Positions 17,991 through 27,974 of a stretch of 64,000 nucleotides of DNA are shown here, piece by piece. The notes under the pieces are model-generated. The model worked only from the letters and a program-made list of their open reading frames with translations. It made no database searches and was not told the DNA's origin. Positions within the stretch are counted from its first letter, which is position 1. Each line of letters opens with the position of its first letter. This DNA comes from Rhodococcus sp. BP22 (lineage in GTDB: Bacteria > Actinomycetota > Actinomycetes > Mycobacteriales > Mycobacteriaceae). The stretch spans positions 806,001-870,000 of the forward strand of contig NZ_JACFTB010000001.1 of assembly GCF_014281965.1 (NCBI RefSeq), given 5' to 3'. The translations under genes and the position numbers were made by a program.

Positions 17991-19292
17991 ATGAGAACGA
18001 TCCTCCGGGTGACCGCTGCCCTCGCCACGACCGCTGCCCTGTTCGCCGCGGGCAGCCCTGCCCTCGCGCAGCCTGCCGCCGAGCCTCCGGCCGTCACGAC
18101 TCCACCGTTCACGACGCCGAACACCGACGACTGCCCGTTCGCCACGTCACCGCCCCCGGCAATCGACCTCTCCGAGGTCCCGACGCCAGGCGAGACTGTT
18201 CCCGCCCCGCGACCCGTCCCTGCCGACCCGGTCGGTGGCTCACAACTGAGCCGATGTGGAACCATCACCCCGGACGACGCTCCTCCGCTTCCCGCCGATA
18301 TTTCCGCAACCGGGTGGGTGCTCTCGGATCTCGATTCCGGTGACATCATCGCAGCGAAGGACCCACACGGCCGCTATCGCCCCGCGAGCACTATCAAGAT
18401 TTTGTTGGCGCTGGTGGCGCTGGACGAACTCGATCTCGACAAGATCGTCGTCGCGACGGCAGAGGACGCCAATGCCGAAGGTAGCGCGGTCGGAATCGGC
18501 AAAGACGGCGTCTACAGCAACTTTCAGCTGATGCAGGGTCTCGTGATGGCCTCGGGGAACGACGCGGCCCACGCTCTGGCGACCCAATTGGGTGGTGACG
18601 CCGCAACGGTCGAGAAGATGAACGCGCGCGCCGAGTCGCTGGGTGCGCTGGACACGCACACTGCAACGCCGTCCGGCCTCGACGCACCGGGGATGTCCAG
18701 TTCTGCCTACGACCTCGCCTTGTTCTTCCGTGCCGCACTGGAAAATCCGACCTTCGCTGCGCTCATCTCGACCGAGAATGTTCAATTCCCAGGATTCCCC
18801 AAGGACCCCAGCATCCCGGACGATCAAGACCGCCCGGGCTTTATTCTGTCCAACGACAATCAGCTCCTCTACAACTACGAAGGCGCTCTTGGCGGCAAGA
18901 CCGGCTATACCGACGACGCCCGGCAAACTTTCGTCGGTGGTGCACAGAAAGACGGGCGACGGTTGGCCGTGACGATCATGAAGGGCGACGTCCTGCCCAT
19001 CCGCCCCTGGGAGCAAGCGGCGCGCCTGCTGGACTACGGATTTGCGCTTCCATCAGGGACGAGTGTCGGCACGCTGGTGGAGCCCGATTCGGTCGGCGAC
19101 GTCACGAGCACTCGAACCACCACCCCCGCCCCTGCGCTCGCAGCTCCGCCCGCGGATGCTGGGGCGATCAGCCGTGCGTCCGCTGTGGAAGCGAGCGGGG
19201 ACACGGCAGTCCGGGTCGGGATCGGTGCGATCGGTCTACTCGTAGTGCTTGGGCTGATGCTGGGTGCGCGTCAACTCAACCGGCGCCGATGA
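17991..19292 (+). CDS. dacB: D-alanyl-D-alanine carboxypeptidase, S11 family
   Basis: Trims the terminal D-alanine from peptidoglycan stems outside the cytoplasm. The 433-residue protein has a signal peptide (about 1-27, ending ALAQ) and a Pro-rich stretch to about 100. The serine peptidase core carries S133-x-x-K136 (ASTIK), SGN (188-190) and KTG (303-305). One C-terminal membrane segment (GIGAIGLLVVLGLMLGA) ends in NRRR. The start at 17991 places the signal peptide correctly; a GTG at 17922 in frame would bury it. In M. tuberculosis dacB1 lies in the same neighbourhood. Convergent with the YihY gene, 9 bases apart. Confidence 0.93.
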   Translation: MRTILRVTAALATTAALFAAGSPALAQPAAEPPAVTTPPFTTPNTDDCPFATSPPPAIDLSEVPTPGETVPAPRPVPADPVGGSQLSRCGTITPDDAPPLPADISATGWVLSDLDSGDIIAAKDPHGRYRPASTIKILLALVALDELDLDKIVVATAEDANAEGSAVGIGKDGVYSNFQLMQGLVMASGNDAAHALATQLGGDAATVEKMNARAESLGALDTHTATPSGLDAPGMSSSAYDLALFFRAALENPTFAALISTENVQFPGFPKDPSIPDDQDRPGFILSNDNQLLYNYEGALGGKTGYTDDARQTFVGGAQKDGRRLAVTIMKGDVLPIRPWEQAARLLDYGFALPSGTSVGTLVEPDSVGDVTSTRTTTPAPALAAPPADAGAISRASAVEASGDTAVRVGIGAIGLLVVLGLMLGARQLNRRR

Positions 19293-19301
19293 TCTCGACG
19301 G

Positions 19302-20330
19302 TCATTTTCGACGGCCGAGCAATCCCGTAAGACCTACCGCAGCGAGTGCTCCCGCACCGACGAGGGCGATGCCGCCCTTGATGGACGGGCCGTCGTTGAC
19401 CTCGACGCGGGTGGTGATGACCGCCGGGTCCGGCGGCGGCACAAATGCCATAGCCATGCTTTCATTCGTGGTCGCCGAGAATGCTGCCGCGAACAACACG
19501 AACCGTGAAGTTGTGAAAACGAATACGAGCAAACCGATGATGGGACCGAACACCACACCGGCAGGCCCGCTCGTCACCGATGCCAAATAGATGGCAGCTA
19601 TCTGCTTGAAGATCTCGAAACCGACGGCGGCCAGCAATCCGCCCATCAGAGCGCTACGAAACGGCACCGGCTCCCGTGGCAGACGCGAAATCACCCAGGT
19701 GAAAAGGCCCCACGTGGCGACGAGCGCTAACAGCACCGATACGACCCGCAGTAGAATTCCGACGCCCGGCGCATTGTCGAGCTTGAAGAACTCGAGGATG
19801 CTTCGCATCACCGACCCGCCATTGAGCGCCGACAAGCCGAGCGAAACGACGATTGCCAGACCTAGACCGAACAGCGCCGCCAGATCTTTCAGCTTGGTCG
19901 AGACGAAACCGCCCTGCTCGCGCTGACTTTCCCACATCGCAGTCAGCGCGGCTCGTAGTTTCGCCACCCAACCCAGCCCCGCGTACAAAGCGCCCAAGAG
20001 ACCGATGATGCCGACGCTTGCGCGGGACTCGATGGCCGACTCGATCAGTGAATTGACGGTCTCACCCAAGCTGCCGGGGATGCTCTCCGATATCTGAGCA
20101 GTGATTTCGTCCAGCCACTCTGGGTGTCCTACGAGGACGAAGCCGGCCACCGCGAACGCAACCATCAGCAGCGGGAACAATGCAAGCACACTGAAGTAGG
20201 TCATTCCGGCGGCGTAATAGTCGCCCATTTGTGCCTGATAACGCTGTGCGGCCCTGACGGTGTGGTCCAGCCAAGGCCACTTGTCCCGGCGTGCCTGCAG
20301 TATCGCTGTGAAGTCGGGAACGACAATCAC
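19302..20330 (-). CDS. YihY/BrkB (YhjD-type) inner membrane protein
   Basis: A 342-residue integral membrane protein of the YihY/virulence factor BrkB family, with about six membrane segments and the typical MTYFSVLALFPLLM and LLGALYAGLGW stretches. The name 'ribonuclease BN' once given to this family is an error in old annotation; the activity is unknown, and a transport or lipid role has been proposed for YhjD-like members. It corresponds in place to M. tuberculosis Rv3335c, directly downstream of trpS on the same strand, 41 bases away. The C-terminal tail is Ala/Gly-rich and ends GLLGRRK. Confidence 0.88.
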   Translation of the reverse strand: MIVVPDFTAILQARRDKWPWLDHTVRAAQRYQAQMGDYYAAGMTYFSVLALFPLLMVAFAVAGFVLVGHPEWLDEITAQISESIPGSLGETVNSLIESAIESRASVGIIGLLGALYAGLGWVAKLRAALTAMWESQREQGGFVSTKLKDLAALFGLGLAIVVSLGLSALNGGSVMRSILEFFKLDNAPGVGILLRVVSVLLALVATWGLFTWVISRLPREPVPFRSALMGGLLAAVGFEIFKQIAAIYLASVTSGPAGVVFGPIIGLLVFVFTTSRFVLFAAAFSATTNESMAMAFVPPPDPAVITTRVEVNDGPSIKGGIALVGAGALAAVGLTGLLGRRK

Positions 20331-20371
20331 CCTCTCGCCTGTCTCTGGCCTGGTCGGCGCTCCCGAAGCTG

Positions 20372-21457
<1,086 letters not shown>

Positions 21458-22264
21458 CTAGCGGTAGCGAACGGTGACCGGGGCGTGGTCGGACCAACGC
21501 TGGTCGTATGCCTCGGCGCGTTCGGTGACCGCGTCCTTGGCGCGCTCGGCCAGTGAAGGCGTGGCCACCTGGTAGTCGATCCGCCAGCCCGCGTCGTTGT
21601 CGAAGGCCTTGCCGCGATACGACCACCAGCTGTACGGGCCTTCTACCTCAGGGTTGAGCTCGCGCACGACGTCGGTCCATGGGGACGTCGGGGCAAGGAG
21701 TGCGGCCACCCACTCGCGCTCTTCAGGCAGAAATCCGGACTTCTTGCGGTTGGTCTTCCACGCTTTGATATCGAGTTCGGTGGGCGCGATATTCCAGTCT
21801 CCGCACACGACGACATCACGGTCGTCGGCGATCGCGGACGTCGCCGTCTCCGCGAGATATTTCGCGAAGACCGCCATGAAACGTTCCTTTTCATCCTGGC
21901 GCTCGGTTCCGACCTCACCGGACGGCAGATACAGACTGGCCACCGTCACATCGGCAAAATCCGCCTCGATGTAGCGGCCGGACTTTGCAAACTCCTCTGC
22001 GCCGATCCCGACGCGAACGGCATCCGGAGCGGTACGCGAGAGAATGGCAACACCGTTGCGGCCTTTGGTCGACGGCTCTGCCGACGCCAGATGCCAGCCG
22101 CCGTCCAGTGCCGGGGCCAGCGCCTTGGTCAACTCGCCGTCGTTCGCACGGGTCTCTTGCAGGCAGATCACGTCAGCTTCGGTCGCCTCCAACCACGGGA
22201 GCATTCCTTTACGCGTGGCAGCACGAATTCCGTTGACGTTGACTGTGGATACGGTGATAGGCAC
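21458..22264 (-). CDS. xthA: Exodeoxyribonuclease III family endonuclease
   Basis: Mg-dependent AP endonuclease / 3' exonuclease of base excision repair. The 268-residue protein carries the family residues in order: NVNGIRAA near the N-terminus, the Glu of [17 protein letters not shown] in the middle, WRIDYQVA, and the catalytic [11 protein letters not shown] at the C-terminus. The start is a GTG at 22264 ([11 protein letters not shown]); the frame is open further up but only the GTG gives the family N-terminus. It is divergent from the DUF2200 gene and upstream of trpS. Confidence 0.93.
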   Translation of the reverse strand: MPITVSTVNVNGIRAATRKGMLPWLEATEADVICLQETRANDGELTKALAPALDGGWHLASAEPSTKGRNGVAILSRTAPDAVRVGIGAEEFAKSGRYIEADFADVTVASLYLPSGEVGTERQDEKERFMAVFAKYLAETATSAIADDRDVVVCGDWNIAPTELDIKAWKTNRKKSGFLPEEREWVAALLAPTSPWTDVVRELNPEVEGPYSWWSYRGKAFDNDAGWRIDYQVATPSLAERAKDAVTERAEAYDQRWSDHAPVTVRYR

Positions 22265-22390
22265 GTGGGCACCGTATCCGAGCCCTGCGACACTCGAAGT
22301 CACCACCACCATCGCTTCACGCACCGACGGTCTTCGCGAGGTAATTCTCGAGAAACCGCAACGACAGCTCGTGAAACTACACTCGGCCAC

Positions 22391-22732
22391 ATGCACAGGA
22401 TCTTCACCACGAGCTTCGCGTCCGTGTATCCGCTGTATGTGAAGAAGTTGGAACGCAAGGGGCGCAACAAAGCTGAACTCGACGAGGTGATCGAGTGGCT
22501 GACCGGTTTCGACGAGGCCGCGTTGAACGCGCATCTGGCCGCCGAAACGACGTTCGAGGACTTCTTCGCCGACGCTGAGATCAACCCTGGTACGTCACTG
22601 ATCACCGGCAAGGTGTGCGGGGTGCGCGTCGAAGAAGTCGAGGATGCACTGATGCAGAAGATCCGTTTTCTCGACAAGTTGGTCGACGAGTTGGCGAAGG
22701 GTCGGCCGATGGAGAAGGTTCTACGGGCATAG
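22391..22732 (+). CDS. DUF2200 family protein
   Basis: A 113-residue protein of the DUF2200 family. [25 protein letters not shown] and the later EVIEWLTGF and FFADAEINP segments are characteristic. It is a short soluble protein with no known activity; the family is widespread in bacteria. The ATG at 22391 lies 126 bp from the divergent xthA start, leaving room for its own promoter. It ends just before the converging small membrane ORF and ABC permease genes. Confidence 0.85.
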   Translation: MHRIFTTSFASVYPLYVKKLERKGRNKAELDEVIEWLTGFDEAALNAHLAAETTFEDFFADAEINPGTSLITGKVCGVRVEEVEDALMQKIRFLDKLVDELAKGRPMEKVLRA

Positions 22733-22768
22733 TTCGGTCCTACGTGCATAGTTCGACGCTTCGAGATG

Positions 22769-22918
22769 TCACCGGACTGCATGGTCTGTGCACTGTCGTT
22801 GCGCGAGTTGCGGGCGTCGACGATTCGCGGTCATGGCGTACAGACTCCCGTGCATCGACACCACCACCATGACAACAACAACGATGGCCACTCCGGTCAA
22901 CACCAGAGCAGCGGACAC
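22769..22918 (-). CDS. Possible small membrane protein (maybe frameshifted)
   Basis: Downstream of the ABC permease, an open frame encodes a strongly hydrophobic segment (VSAALVLTGVAIVVVVMVVVS) followed by a basic tail (TANRRRPQLAQRQ). The good-codon frame runs upstream to about 22950 without a start codon; the only close initiator is GTG 22918. A GTG at 23027 that overlaps the permease stop (GTGA) would be an ideal coupled start, but it is in a different frame. A one-base shift near 22945 would join MSSGLIRSPQHRAHLIGDAARRS to this segment, giving a protein of about 85 residues. It is either a decayed gene or a 49-residue membrane peptide. Confidence 0.35.
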   Translation of the reverse strand: MSAALVLTGVAIVVVVMVVVSMHGSLYAMTANRRRPQLAQRQCTDHAVR

Positions 22919-23023
22919 GAGCGCCAGCGCGACGCCGTGGTAGGCGGTGCACAGCCCTACTGCGGCGAGCTGCGTCTCCGATCAAGTGGGCTCGATGTTG
23001 CGGTGACCGAATCAACCCGCTGC

Positions 23024-24415
23024 TCACGGCATTCCGACGACGAGTTGCATGGCTATTGCCGCAGCCACCACGAGCGGTCCACGAAGCAATTGACGAAGGA
23101 TATCGACTGGAATCTGACCGACTGGCGTCTCCAAGATCAGACCGCCGTAATCGAGCGGGGGCCGACTCGTAGATCGATAGAGCGCCAGCAAAGCAACGAC
23201 GGGGATTACCGCTACTGCGAGCACGGAAGTGTGCCAGAGGATCGGCAAGCACGCCACGAAGACGATCGAGACCGCTGCCGCAGGCACCACGAGGTGTGCC
23301 AGTCTGATACCGACGTCGCTACCACCCAGAAGTGCGCGAAAGGCACTCGACGCATTCACATCTCGCAGTCCTCCCCCGAACCGGCTGGCCACTGCCACCG
23401 CAGACAGGAGCACCACAGCCGGTAGCGTCACCGGGCCGACAATCGGACCGATCACATATGGCAGAGCGCCCAGGAGGACGAGCAACCGCACCGAGCCGTG
23501 ATCCCGACGTACACGCCAGGTGTCTGCTTCGATCAGCGCTTTGAGTCCGCCCCAGCGGAATCTCCGCGATCGCACGGCACCGATGAGGCGCCACTTGCGG
23601 GATGTCACAACCGCGGACAGCACCGAGGTATCGATCATGATCATCGACACCGACAGGGCGGTGGCGAGGTCCGATCCGGTGCTGAGGGCGACGAGATTCA
23701 ACCGGTGAAGGAAGCGCGCACCGAGTGCCACCCCGATCACCGAAACGACAGCGGCACTCGATGCGAAAACGAGCACCACCGGGGAGGGAATCGTTGGAAC
23801 CAAGACGAAAGACAATGCACAGCACACTGTTCCGACCACGACAACAATGAGGATAGCCGCACGATACAGAGAGTCCGCGCGCCGGTCCAGCTGTCGAACG
23901 ACCCCGAACCCCACTACTCCGGCACCCAGCGCGGCACCGACGAGTCCGCACCACCACCACGGCACCGAAATTGCGGTGACCAGGGTCGACACACGGACGA
24001 GCAGTAACCCTGCGATCGCACCGGCAGCAGTCGTCGCCGCGAATCGAGGTGCCAAAAGTGCTCTGCGAGAGACCGGAGAGGAGAACAGCCAGTGTCGGTT
24101 CGTGGGGTCGATTGCGATGGGACCGAGGGTCGCCACCGCCTTCATCAAGGCCGCAAACGCGATCGCGGTGATGCCTAAACCGAACTCGATCTCGATTTTC
24201 CCCGCCCCGCCCGGCATGAAGCCGAAGGCAGCCAGGGCCCCCGATTCGCGGCTGATAAGCCACCAAATCAAGCCGGTTCCGACGAAGATCGGAAGACCCC
24301 ACACCGCCAGTTGATCCCCGAGCTCCACCGACTGCTTCTCGCGGCGCCACCTGCGAATCCGACGGCGAATCGCCGTCGCGGACGGGTGCGTTCGCGCAAG
24401 CTCTATCGTGGCCAT
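23024..24415 (-). CDS. ABC-type permease-like membrane protein (DUF6297-like)
   Basis: A 463-residue polytopic protein with about ten to twelve hydrophobic segments, e.g. WGLPIFVGTGLIWWLI near the N-terminus and LVVAAAIAMQLVVGMP at the end. It resembles the large membrane partners annotated DUF6297 in actinobacteria. Its start overlaps the end of the ATPase gene by 13 bases, so it is the permease partner of that ATPase. The substrate is not known. The N-terminal 35 residues are rich in Arg (RRRIRRWRREK). A GTGA at its stop suggests another coupled gene downstream (see the small membrane ORF). Confidence 0.75.
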   Translation of the reverse strand: MATIELARTHPSATAIRRRIRRWRREKQSVELGDQLAVWGLPIFVGTGLIWWLISRESGALAAFGFMPGGAGKIEIEFGLGITAIAFAALMKAVATLGPIAIDPTNRHWLFSSPVSRRALLAPRFAATTAAGAIAGLLLVRVSTLVTAISVPWWWCGLVGAALGAGVVGFGVVRQLDRRADSLYRAAILIVVVVGTVCCALSFVLVPTIPSPVVLVFASSAAVVSVIGVALGARFLHRLNLVALSTGSDLATALSVSMIMIDTSVLSAVVTSRKWRLIGAVRSRRFRWGGLKALIEADTWRVRRDHGSVRLLVLLGALPYVIGPIVGPVTLPAVVLLSAVAVASRFGGGLRDVNASSAFRALLGGSDVGIRLAHLVVPAAAVSIVFVACLPILWHTSVLAVAVIPVVALLALYRSTSRPPLDYGGLILETPVGQIPVDILRQLLRGPLVVAAAIAMQLVVGMP

Positions 24416-25029
24416 GAGTCACCGTCCACAGTCGTATCGGCTACGGCGTCGACGAGCCCGTGGTCGTGCGAGGCCATCACGACGATGCATCCTGCTTGTT
24501 TTTCCCGCACGAGCACGGATGCGAGCCACTCCTTGCCGGCGGCGTCGAGGCGCTGTTCCGGCTCGTCCAGTACGAGCATTCTGCGGGGCCTCACGAAGGC
24601 CGACCCCAATGCAAGGCGGCGTTTCTGGCCGCTGGACAGGGTGTTCGGCAATTGGTCGCCGGCCCGACGAAGTCCCACTGCCTCCAGGATCTCGGTGGCC
24701 ACCTCGAACGCATTGGTAGCGCCGTGGGCAGCCGCGACCAACTGCAGATGTTCGCTGACCGACAGATGGGGGAAGGTGCCCGGGTCGTCGAGAACCGACG
24801 CTACCTGGGCTCGGAAAACCGGCGAGGATTCGTCGACGACGTCGTCGAACAGTGAGATCGTTCCCTCGTCGAGTCGGTCCGCTCCCGCAATACATCGCAA
24901 AAGAGTTGTCTTACCCGAACCGTTGGACCCGACGATGGCGCAGGCGCTGCCCTCGTCGACGTTGAAACTGATGCCGTCGAATACGGTCAGCGAGCCGAAA
25001 CGCCTGGTGGCGTCTTTGATGTGAAGCAT
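24403..25029 (-). CDS. ABC transporter ATP-binding protein
   Basis: A 208-residue ATPase with Walker A GSNGSGKTT, the signature LSSGQKRR (a variant of LSGGQ), Walker B MLVLDEP and the switch histidine in VVMASHDHG. The signature motif has Ser-Gly in place of Gly-Gly, which is common in exporters. The ATG at 25029 has GGAGA seven bases upstream; a TTG at 25035 is the alternative. It powers the overlapping permease. Lying downstream of a DUF4173-like protein and a two-component system, it may be under that system's control, as seen with bacitracin-type exporters; that is inference. Confidence 0.88.
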   Translation of the reverse strand: MLHIKDATRRFGSLTVFDGISFNVDEGSACAIVGSNGSGKTTLLRCIAGADRLDEGTISLFDDVVDESSPVFRAQVASVLDDPGTFPHLSVSEHLQLVAAAHGATNAFEVATEILEAVGLRRAGDQLPNTLSSGQKRRLALGSAFVRPRRMLVLDEPEQRLDAAGKEWLASVLVREKQAGCIVVMASHDHGLVDAVADTTVDGDSWPR

Positions 25030-25092
25030 GTCCAATTCTCCCGTGGATTTCTCGCAGGTGCAGAGCGCGAAAGAGTGGGAGAACTCGATTGC

Positions 25093-25380
25093 TTAGAGCG
25101 CCCCCACCACGAGACCGGGTGCGCGCGGCATCGGCCGACCAGCTTCGTCAGGTCGATGCTGCCTGCGGAAAGATCCGCGAAGACGACTTTGCTGGTTGTC
25201 TGGACCATGATCGGTCCGCATAAGCGATTGGACGAGACCGTGCCGACCCGAGATCACCACGACGGTGATGACAACCGCTGCGAGCATGATTCCGAAGGCC
25301 GCGCTAAATGCAGAATCTTGGACCGCGACGAGCATCATCTGTAGAACGAGGTAGGTCGCAACGAGATTGACGAACTTCAT
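25093..25380 (-). CDS. Small membrane protein, possibly DUF6412-like
   Basis: A 95-residue protein with two membrane segments (NLVATYLVLQMMLVAV and AAFGIMLAAVVITVVVIS). A basic tail contains FRRQHRPDEAGRPMPRAPG, resembling the Pro/Arg end of proteins labelled DUF6412 in actinobacteria. The ATG at 25380 has AAGGGG upstream. It lies between the DUF4173-like gene (33 bases) and the ATPase gene (63 bases), all on the same strand. No enzymatic motif is present; it could be a third, small subunit of the transporter. Confidence 0.6.
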   Translation of the reverse strand: MKFVNLVATYLVLQMMLVAVQDSAFSAAFGIMLAAVVITVVVISGRHGLVQSLMRTDHGPDNQQSRLRGSFRRQHRPDEAGRPMPRAPGLVVGAL

Positions 25381-25413
25381 TGCTATCCCCTTCCTCGATT
25401 ACCGTGAACAGGT

Positions 25414-26892
25414 TTACCGTACCGCATGGTCTGCACATGCTCGCTGCGGTTGTTCGATCAGAATTCGACGGGCCTGTAAGTCGGCAAAATTCCATTCGTT
25501 CCAACTCCGCTGCGCTCCTACCGCTTTGCCGATCGCGCAACTGCGGTACGGCTCGTCGAGTCGGTCGAGTTCTTCGGTGGCGTCAGCGGACAGACGGGAA
25601 AGATATGCCGTGTCGATCTTCCCCGTCTGCTCGAAGCGATCGACGTTCTGTCGGGCGATATATGCGTCGGGGTTGATCACTGCCAACGCGAGGACGGCCA
25701 GAACGGCACTTCCCACAACCGCTCGGGGTAGCCATCGGCCGGACATCGACACTCCGGTGGCCATCAACAGAACGAACACCGACCCGAGCCCCAGTTCCGC
25801 CGCGGTGACGAACACTCGCAGCGTCGTGTATCCGTATTGCTGTTCGTACAGAGACATGCGATGAAGTGCCGATCCGACGATCACCAAGGACAGTACGCAG
25901 AGCACCCCGAGCAGCAGACGCAGTGCGAGGCGGTCGGATCCGGACACGCGGGACGCCTTGCGAATCGTGACCGCAAGCACCAGCAAAGTCAGTACCGTCA
26001 CCGCGAGAAGCTGCCAGAACCCCTGGCGCGCATATTCGGCGTTCGTCAATCCGTCGGTCGTCCTGACGTGTGCTTGCCCTCCGAACAGGGTTCGGAGCTG
26101 AACGAAGACGAACATCGTGAACAGAACGACCAAAGATCCCAGCGGAACAGTCCACTCCCACAGCCGGAGTGATCCGGCGCTCGGCCGAGCCAAAGCATCG
26201 AATCGGGGCGGATTGGCGACGACGTACGACACCGCGAGAGTCCCCGCGGCAACCAGTGCGAAGAGGAGAATCCGGGTGAACCCGCTGTCGAATCGTACTG
26301 TCGGTGTCGCACTGGACAGGACGTCGGCGAACTGCGGGTCGGCTCCGGCGAAAAGACCCGCGAAGACGAGGAACAGGACGGCCGTCGTGGCGGCGACGCG
26401 AAATATTCGACCAGGCGCAAGTCCCCGCATGTCGATCCGGCGCGATCCGCAGGTGCACCAACGCAGTACGCGTGCCGGCACCAGCAGGGGAAGCAGTGCA
26501 CCGAGAGCGACCCCTGTCCACGTCCACGAGCGGGAGAGCACGACCCCGGCGACGAGCACGGCCATTACGACGGCGAGCGTCACGAGCCACTCTGCTGCAC
26601 GGAATGCGGCGATCGAACTCATGGCGACGACTCCCACAGCACCGACCATCTGCCACCGCGTCGGTGCGCCCTTCGATGCACGCAGTGCCGCGAAGATGAT
26701 CGCTACGGCAGTGATGGGGTAGCCGATCCCGCGATCACCGAGAACGACCGCACCGATGCACCCGACGACCAGCGCGCCGATCAAGACATTGCGCGGCGCT
26801 GCTGCGTAACGGCGTGCCGGCCAGACTCGACCTGGCCACAGGGACCAGTTCTGCTTTCTCACAACGACTTCGGGCTTGTCTACGATGATCAC
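25414..26892 (-). CDS. DUF4153/DUF4173-type membrane protein
   Basis: A 492-residue protein with about twelve membrane segments and a long soluble C-terminal tail (about 90 residues, NPDAYIARQNVDRFEQTGKID...). The NAEYARQGFWQLL segment and the C-terminal AYIARQNVDRF are hallmarks of the DUF4153/DUF4173 family, often found next to two-component systems. The function is unknown. I place the start at GTG 26892 (MIIVDKPEVVVRKQN) because AAAGAGG lies seven bases upstream; an ATG at 26919 or 26937 would be longer. It is 80 bases behind the sensor kinase gene, probably in one transcript. Confidence 0.78.
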   Translation of the reverse strand: MIIVDKPEVVVRKQNWSLWPGRVWPARRYAAAPRNVLIGALVVGCIGAVVLGDRGIGYPITAVAIIFAALRASKGAPTRWQMVGAVGVVAMSSIAAFRAAEWLVTLAVVMAVLVAGVVLSRSWTWTGVALGALLPLLVPARVLRWCTCGSRRIDMRGLAPGRIFRVAATTAVLFLVFAGLFAGADPQFADVLSSATPTVRFDSGFTRILLFALVAAGTLAVSYVVANPPRFDALARPSAGSLRLWEWTVPLGSLVVLFTMFVFVQLRTLFGGQAHVRTTDGLTNAEYARQGFWQLLAVTVLTLLVLAVTIRKASRVSGSDRLALRLLLGVLCVLSLVIVGSALHRMSLYEQQYGYTTLRVFVTAAELGLGSVFVLLMATGVSMSGRWLPRAVVGSAVLAVLALAVINPDAYIARQNVDRFEQTGKIDTAYLSRLSADATEELDRLDEPYRSCAIGKAVGAQRSWNEWNFADLQARRILIEQPQRACADHAVR

Positions 26893-26972
26893 GAGAAGAC
26901 CTCTTTCTGTTGCAGGCATGACAGAGCTCCACGGCACTGGTAAGCCGCGGTGGTGGTGAGCTGATTTCTGTT

Positions 26973-27974
26973 TCAGTTACAAGGAATGGATACCCGGATA
27001 TGACATCCGGGACTGCGATCGAGCACTTCGATTGTGCCGCCGTGTAATTCGGTCGCCCAGCGGGCGATCGTCAGACCCAGCCCGGTGCCGCCGTCGGTGG
27101 AGCCACCGCGAGTGAACCGGTCGAACACCCTCGACCGTTCTTCGGGTGCGATACCCGGGCCGTCGTCGACCACGTCGAACAGAAGTCGGCCACCGACCTG
27201 CCGAACCGAGAGAGCGACGTCCGTTCCAGAGGGCGCGTGCCGAACGGCGTTGTCCACCAGGTTGTTCACGACCTGAGTCAGTCGAGCTCTGTCGGCGACG
27301 ATCGACAGGCTCGGCGGCACCACATCGAGATGGACGCGGGGTTGCCCCTTCGTCGTGTCCGCCAGGAAGTCGTACACGAGGAAGCGCTCTTCGCGGAGAA
27401 CAAGTACTCCTGCTTCCAACCGCGACAGATCGAGTAGCTCGGTCACGAGGTCACCGAGCTTTTCCGTCTGCCGCAGTGCAACGGACAGGATTGCGGGATC
27501 GGGTTCACTGACCCCGTCGACCAGGTTCTCCAGTACCGCTCGCAACGCAGCGATAGGGGTCTTCAGTTCGTGCGAGACGTTGCCGATCAGCTCTCGTCGA
27601 TACTTCTCGGCCGCTTCGAGGTCTGTCGACATCGTGTTGAAGGCCGCAGCGAGCTGCCCGATCTCATCCCGAGAGGTAGCGCGCACCCGTCTCGAATAGT
27701 CTCCTCGCGCCATCGCTCCCGCGGCCACGGTCATGTCTCGCAACGGCGAGGTCATCCCGTGCGCCACAACCTGCGTCGCCACCAACGAGATGACGAGTGC
27801 TGCGAGCAACGCATAGCGAAACTGCCAACCCGCCCCGAACCAGAACGTGATACTTGCCGCCGCCAGCACCAACCCGACGATCAAGGACACCTTCAACTTG
27901 AACGAACCCAGCGGATCGAGCGGGCGCGGCAACCTGCGCGTCATCGATGCGAATACGCTGGTCACAGAGATCAT
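26973..27974 (-). CDS. Sensor histidine kinase
   Basis: A 333-residue membrane kinase. Two membrane segments (about 28-48 and 52-71) are separated by only a few residues, so there is almost no extracellular sensor; it should sense within the membrane or through partners. HAMP spans about 71-124. The H box NVSHELKTP has the phospho-acceptor H135. The ATPase domain has the N box NNLVDNAVRHAP, DDGPGIAPEE and GTGLGL. Its ATG overlaps the response regulator stop (ATGA). The intramembrane-sensing layout together with a downstream ABC transporter recalls bacitracin-type cell-envelope stress systems, as inference. Confidence 0.92.
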   Translation of the reverse strand: MISVTSVFASMTRRLPRPLDPLGSFKLKVSLIVGLVLAAASITFWFGAGWQFRYALLAALVISLVATQVVAHGMTSPLRDMTVAAGAMARGDYSRRVRATSRDEIGQLAAAFNTMSTDLEAAEKYRRELIGNVSHELKTPIAALRAVLENLVDGVSEPDPAILSVALRQTEKLGDLVTELLDLSRLEAGVLVLREERFLVYDFLADTTKGQPRVHLDVVPPSLSIVADRARLTQVVNNLVDNAVRHAPSGTDVALSVRQVGGRLLFDVVDDGPGIAPEERSRVFDRFTRGGSTDGGTGLGLTIARWATELHGGTIEVLDRSPGCHIRVSIPCN

